A stretch of 64,000 bases of DNA, from positions 2,347,185-2,411,184 of the forward strand of contig NW_003314271.1 of assembly GCF_000143415.4 (NCBI RefSeq), written 5' to 3'. This document shows positions 60,301-64,000 of the stretch, one piece after another. This stretch comes from Selaginella moellendorffii. Lineage: Eukaryota; Streptophyta; Lycopodiopsida; Selaginellales; Selaginellaceae. The notes beneath the pieces were generated by a model, which was not told the origin of the DNA, searched no databases, and saw only the letters and a program-made list of their open reading frames with translations. The position numbers and the translations under genes are program-made. Every line of letters begins with the position of its first letter. Within the stretch, counting starts at the first letter, position 1.

Positions 60301-61789
60301 AGCCACTAGCAACTCCAAGGAACTTCGGACGCTTAAGTTCCTCTCCACGTTCGAAGCACTTATCGAGTGGACCTCCTGTAAGTCAAAGAAGAATGCCGAA
60401 TTTTATGAGTCAGTCGGTTATCGCTGAAAGCTTGCATACTCAAGCAGACCTGAGAAAGGAAAATGCCAAGCCTTTTACGGGGAGAAACAGCTTGAACACG
60501 ATTCATGAGGCTGGCCAACCGTCGAGATATTCTCAGTCCCGGGCAGACAAGGTGAACCGAAACTTGGCACTTGAAACTTCTCCTTCCAACGGGGAGATTA
60601 AGAGACTGGGTGGGAAGGGAAGAACGGACGCCAGGGACAGCCAGATTCTAGCTCCACTCAAAGTTCCTCGAGACCTGGCACCAGAAAAAGGCAGGGTGAA
60701 ACAGGATTTGCCAAAGGCTCAAGGCGTACCAAGGATTGTGATTCCTAGACCGTCCAACTCTCCAGTCTCTTCTGGTTCGAAGCCCGGAAGTGTTCCTGAG
60801 CCGAAGTGTGAAGCCGGAAAAACTGGTACTGTGGAAAGGTCCACACCAGTCTCCTCGACGAAGTCCAGCGACGAGTGCATCAAGCAGATCGTAAGCTGTA
60901 CTAGCAAGGATAGAAACGAGCAGGCACCTGAGGACAACCCTTCCAAGACTTTGGCTTCCCCTGGCCTCCCGGCTGAAGCTCCACAGGTCTCTCTGGTCAT
61001 TACGAACGTCAAAAGTGAGAGCTTCAAAGAGCAACCAAAGTCGGAGGAGCCTTACACTTCGAGCGAGATCAAGTTCGAGGCGTTTGTCTCCAAGGATTTC
61101 GAGGACGACGTGCAGATCGACGAGGCTCTGGAGAAATGCATGTCCGGGAGATCTTTCCTGGACGGCATCTCCGCTTCTCCACTCACGACGTACGAGACCA
61201 CCACCACCTTGGGAATCAAAGGCATTTGCTGCAGCAAACAGGATCTCATCAGTTCTTCGCTACGCACAGGGCCATCGTCGCAAAGTCTACCTCATTTGCA
61301 GCGATCGCTCTCCCCGTCATCGCTAGCATCCTTTCGAAACGACTTCGCTGCCAAGGAGATCAAGGCCCTTTGCAAAGAGCATCACCAGCCCGTGGCACAC
61401 AAGGACCAGCCCAAGGGATTGAAGCGCCTCCTCAAATTCGGACGTAGGAGCCGAGCGTCGGACAGCAATGCGGGGGAATGGAGCACGTTCAACGAGGATT
61501 TCATCGTAAACAGTACCCGATCGAGCAAGAAGAACGCGGCGGTGGAGGAACCCTTGCCCAGGACGGCCGGATCCAGCGCCGGGAGCAGCGTGAGGCGGAG
61601 CTTGGAGGCGCTGCCAAAGATTGCCGACGCTGCGAGCGAAATATGTAAGATTCGTACAAATCCCTCTCCCTCGCTCTCTCAGATCTAGCTTACAGACTCA
61701 CCGATCGCGCCTTGTTTGCAGCAGCCAGGAATTTCTTCTCCACTTTCCGGAGCAAGAGCAACGCCAGTGAATCCCGATCTAGGGCTTGA
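57327..61789 (+). CDS. CIP7: COP1-interacting protein 7-like protein
   Basis: Ten exons: 57327-57385, 57441-57617, 57683-57794, 57864-57909, 57976-58007, 58068-58129, 58200-58352, 58401-60105, 60156-61644 and 61722-61789, giving 1300 residues; phases all join. The N-terminus is diagnostic: LDSVVFQLDESRSRCELWV, ERLASGSLMPFLAHL, then [23 protein letters not shown] and KAMDARRLILEKEQ...AFARAAAAGF with LIAFAGCFGATRLSEACSKF. The rest is charged and disordered with two ADEI-KELL repeats and a C-terminal RNFFSTFRSK. Arabidopsis CIP7 binds the COP1 ubiquitin ligase and promotes light-controlled gene expression. A 14-residue tandem repeat (KLEEKSDTRAST type) lies at about 58471-58557. Confidence 0.88.
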
Positions 61790-61979
61790 GAGCTCCGCGC
61801 GAATGTGAACTGGGAATAGGTATAGAGATGGAAAGAAAAGAGAAAGCTCGGATACTTTGTGGTGTGAACTCAAATGAAAGGATATTCGATTCCAAACGGC
61901 CCTTACCGCGCGGCATACAGCCACATGGCGTACAGCGCTGCACGGTCTGGCAGTAACATCAAACATTGAACTCTTCTTT

Positions 61980-63572
61980 TCAAGCTTCTGCCATAGCCGC
62001 TGCTTGTATCTCCTTGACGAGATCATCATACGCTGCGAGAACAAAAAATCTAAGACTTTCAAGCTTTCCTAGAAAAAAAAGAGAGAAAAGATTACCATCG
62101 GGTAGAAGTTTCATTCTCAAGAGTTCTTCCGCTTTAGAAACTTTGATCGACGCAGCTTGAGATGCCTGCTGCGACCGAGTTCCACGCCGCCCGCTTGCTT
62201 TTCGGCCTGGATGAGCGAGAGACCACACCAAAACCGTGCACCGCGTCGGGTACTCGGACGCGAGATTGTCAAAGGCGAGCTCGACGTCGGCTTTACTGGC
62301 AGAACGAACCGCGCATAGAAATCACAAAAAGAAAACACTTGCAAGCATAAGGACGTCTTACCAGGTTGGTTCGTCGAGTGAAAACTTGATCAGGTTGTAA
62401 GGCAAGCTGTGGTAAAGATCTCCAATACTGTCTCCGTGGAGCTGCTTTAGCCCCAGAATCTGGAAACTACTCTTGTGTCACAACAAACGATCTAAACTCG
62501 AAGAGTTTTACCTGTCCTCGTCTACAAACAAAAGCCTGTAGATGGCTGTCAACATGGTCGAGGAAATTCTAGAGAAAAAGATGAGTAAAGCTCAAATAGA
62601 GAAGAAGCAAGCGGATTACCGTGGCACTAAGCTGCAAGTGAGTTTTCTCTATCTCGCGGAGGTTCAAGTAAAATGGAATGTTGTCTTTGCTCACGAAAAT
62701 TTTGTTGGACGGTGGCTTCGTTGTTAAAACACAGTAGTAGCGTTCTTGTTCTTGTTCTGCAACATACCACCATCACTAACTTGTTGGGCGAATGTTTATC
62801 CCATACCTGAGAAAGCTGGAGTGAATTCGATTCCGATGCGTCTGTTGCTCAAGATAAAAATTGCCTGGGAGCTCGAAAGAGAATTAAGCACAAAAGAGAA
62901 ATTCTGGATTCTTGTACCTTTCGACCGATATGATACAGCAATCTTCCGGTGTCGTTCCTTTCACTCTCGGAACTATTTTCGCTGTAAGCCTGCAAAAGAC
63001 GAATGCTCCTAGAACTACACAAAACTAAGAGAAACTACCTGCTCAAAGATGGTTTCTAGCAGTGCATCGTTCCAACTAGAGCTTTCCAAATACGCCCCCT
63101 CTACGACAAAACAAATCTAGCAAATCAAAGAAAAAGGAAAGAGAAAAACAAGTCCAACCTGAAGAGCTAGCTCTAGCTTCATCGAACTCTTGAGCCAATT
63201 TTGCGCCTTGAGCTTTCTCTGGCTTACTAGACAAAAATTTAGCTCGAGAAACATACAAAGAAGGGAAAAGAAGAACAAAGAATACCTGAGCGTTTCACGA
63301 AGTTGTAGATGCCTCTCTTGCAATCCCGAAACTACGATAGAGAAAAAAAAAGAGAGAGATCATAAATATGGAAGCGTGAGCCTTGGAACACTTACTTCGA
63401 GCTCGGATCGCTTCCAGGGACACTTCGTGCTCGTCTTCCTGCCAGATTGGGGGTAAAATCCAGACTAAAATTCGAAGAATGCTACCCGTGGAGTCGTGTC
63501 GGCGTGAATGCGCTTGGGGCGCTGGGCGTGAGGGCGTCGCTCACTGATCTTCCGCTTGTCCCGCTCCTCCAT
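61980..63572 (-). CDS. CENPO: CENP-O (Mcm21) kinetochore protein
   Basis: Twelve small exons: 63572-63486, 63438-63396, 63331-63286, 63226-63159, 63100-63039, 62989-62918, 62864-62807, 62756-62620, 62568-62512, 62459-62362, 62295-62096 and 62032-61980, giving 326 residues; all phases agree. The N-terminal third is a charged coiled coil (EVSLEAIRARISGLQERHLQLRETL in two parts). The core includes GRLLYHIGRKAIFIL, YYCVLTTKPP, KDNIPFYLNLREIE, FLDHVDSHLQAFVCRRGQ and QLHGDSIGDLYHSLPYNLI, which fits the CENP-O family. CENP-O belongs to the inner kinetochore COMA-type subcomplex at centromeres. Assignment is from motif recall, not a search. It is head-to-head with APC4. Confidence 0.75.
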
Positions 63573-63633
63573 TGTTAGGGCTCACTATGTGACGTGGCCA
63601 TATTTTAGGGTTTATGCGAGGTTTTTGTGGGCA
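63573..63633. promoter_or_regulatory. 61-bp bidirectional promoter of CENP-O and APC4
   Basis: Only 61 bp lie between the two start codons. The stretch contains TTAGGG near 63575, TGACGTGG at 63590-63597 (bZIP-type) and the telo-box TTAGGGTTT at 63605-63613. Both genes serve chromosome segregation, so shared control is plausible. Essential elements may extend into the coding regions. Confidence 0.6.
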
Positions 63634-64000
63634 ATGGCGGATCAAGGCCCCCAGGCGATGCATTTCACGCTTCATCTGGATAAGCCGATCGCTTGCCAGG
63701 TAATGTTTCTAGGCGGCTGATTTCTCTCGGCAAAGCGCGCATTCTTTCTCTCAGGTGGAGATCGCGTCTTGGAATCCGGAGAAGGATTTGCTCGCAATGG
63801 TGAGCACGGATCATCAGCTCACGGTCCATCGATTCAACTGGCAGAAGCTGTGGACGATTTCTCCGGGTAAAAGACGTTCGATGCATTTGATGTGAGATTT
63901 TACTAGTGATTGGAACAGAGAAGAAGATCACTGCTATATGCTGGCGTCCCGATGGAAAGGCTCTAGCAGTCGGGCACGAAAATGGCGAAATATCTCTTCA
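63634..64000 (+). CDS. APC4: APC4, anaphase-promoting complex subunit 4 (5' part)
   Basis: Three exons visible, 63634-63699, 63755-63866 and 63919 to the window edge; the gene continues beyond it. The reading [19 protein letters not shown], then [27 protein letters not shown] and [24 protein letters not shown], is the N-terminal WD40 part of APC4. The subunit helps scaffold the anaphase-promoting complex, the ubiquitin ligase that triggers anaphase. The start was chosen because it precedes the conserved region directly. Confidence 0.85.

Overview
This is nuclear DNA of a land plant, most likely a lycophyte such as Selaginella. The gene set is plant-type: a SCAR/WAVE protein, a VQ protein, a CIP7-like protein, an AGD14-like ArfGAP and a DUF7086 protein. 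Most introns are only about 45-80 bp, with GT/AG borders and phases that join cleanly. The species call is inference; the plant call is well supported.

Positions 1 to about 34,100 are almost entirely retrotransposon. An old plus-strand Ty3/gypsy element (A, 1-4291 and 18866-19336) was split by a largely non-coding LTR element (B, 4292-18865). B was in turn hit just past its 5' LTR by a younger minus-strand chromovirus (C, 5450-12978) with gag, protease, RT, RNase H, integrase and chromodomain. Slightly decayed 5-bp target duplications support both insertions. Further right are a duplicated unknown small coding sequence (20030-21022, the second copy cut by a B-type LTR), a second B-type element, a tandem run of another LTR family (E), an inverted E fragment, and a third B-type LTR followed by a decayed gag.

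From about 34.2 kb host genes begin: a broken Dof-like zinc-finger gene, a frameshifted cysteine-rich (proteinase-inhibitor-II-like) gene, SCAR (minus), a DUF7086 gene (minus) and an AGD14-like ArfGAP gene (minus). Next comes an AT-rich repeat island (43.6-46.5 kb) containing a decayed copy of part of that ArfGAP gene. Then come an uncharacterised 379-residue protein and a VQ-motif gene with a TATA box and W-box cores. A head-to-head pair PET100/WDR5, a 1300-residue CIP7-like gene, and a head-to-head pair CENP-O/APC4 complete the window (APC4 runs off the right edge).

There is no operon logic. Functional links are limited to the two divergent pairs that share short promoters: mitochondrial assembly with a chromatin WD40 protein, and kinetochore with anaphase-promoting complex. 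I found no CRISPR array and no rRNA gene, and could not confirm any tRNA gene. I saw no clearly new biological system. The most notable items are the nested insertions, a promoter-like module shared by different LTR families, tRNA T-arm-like hairpins in retroelement 3' regions, a SCAR lacking its acidic-tail tryptophan, and a host exon fragment inside an LTR.
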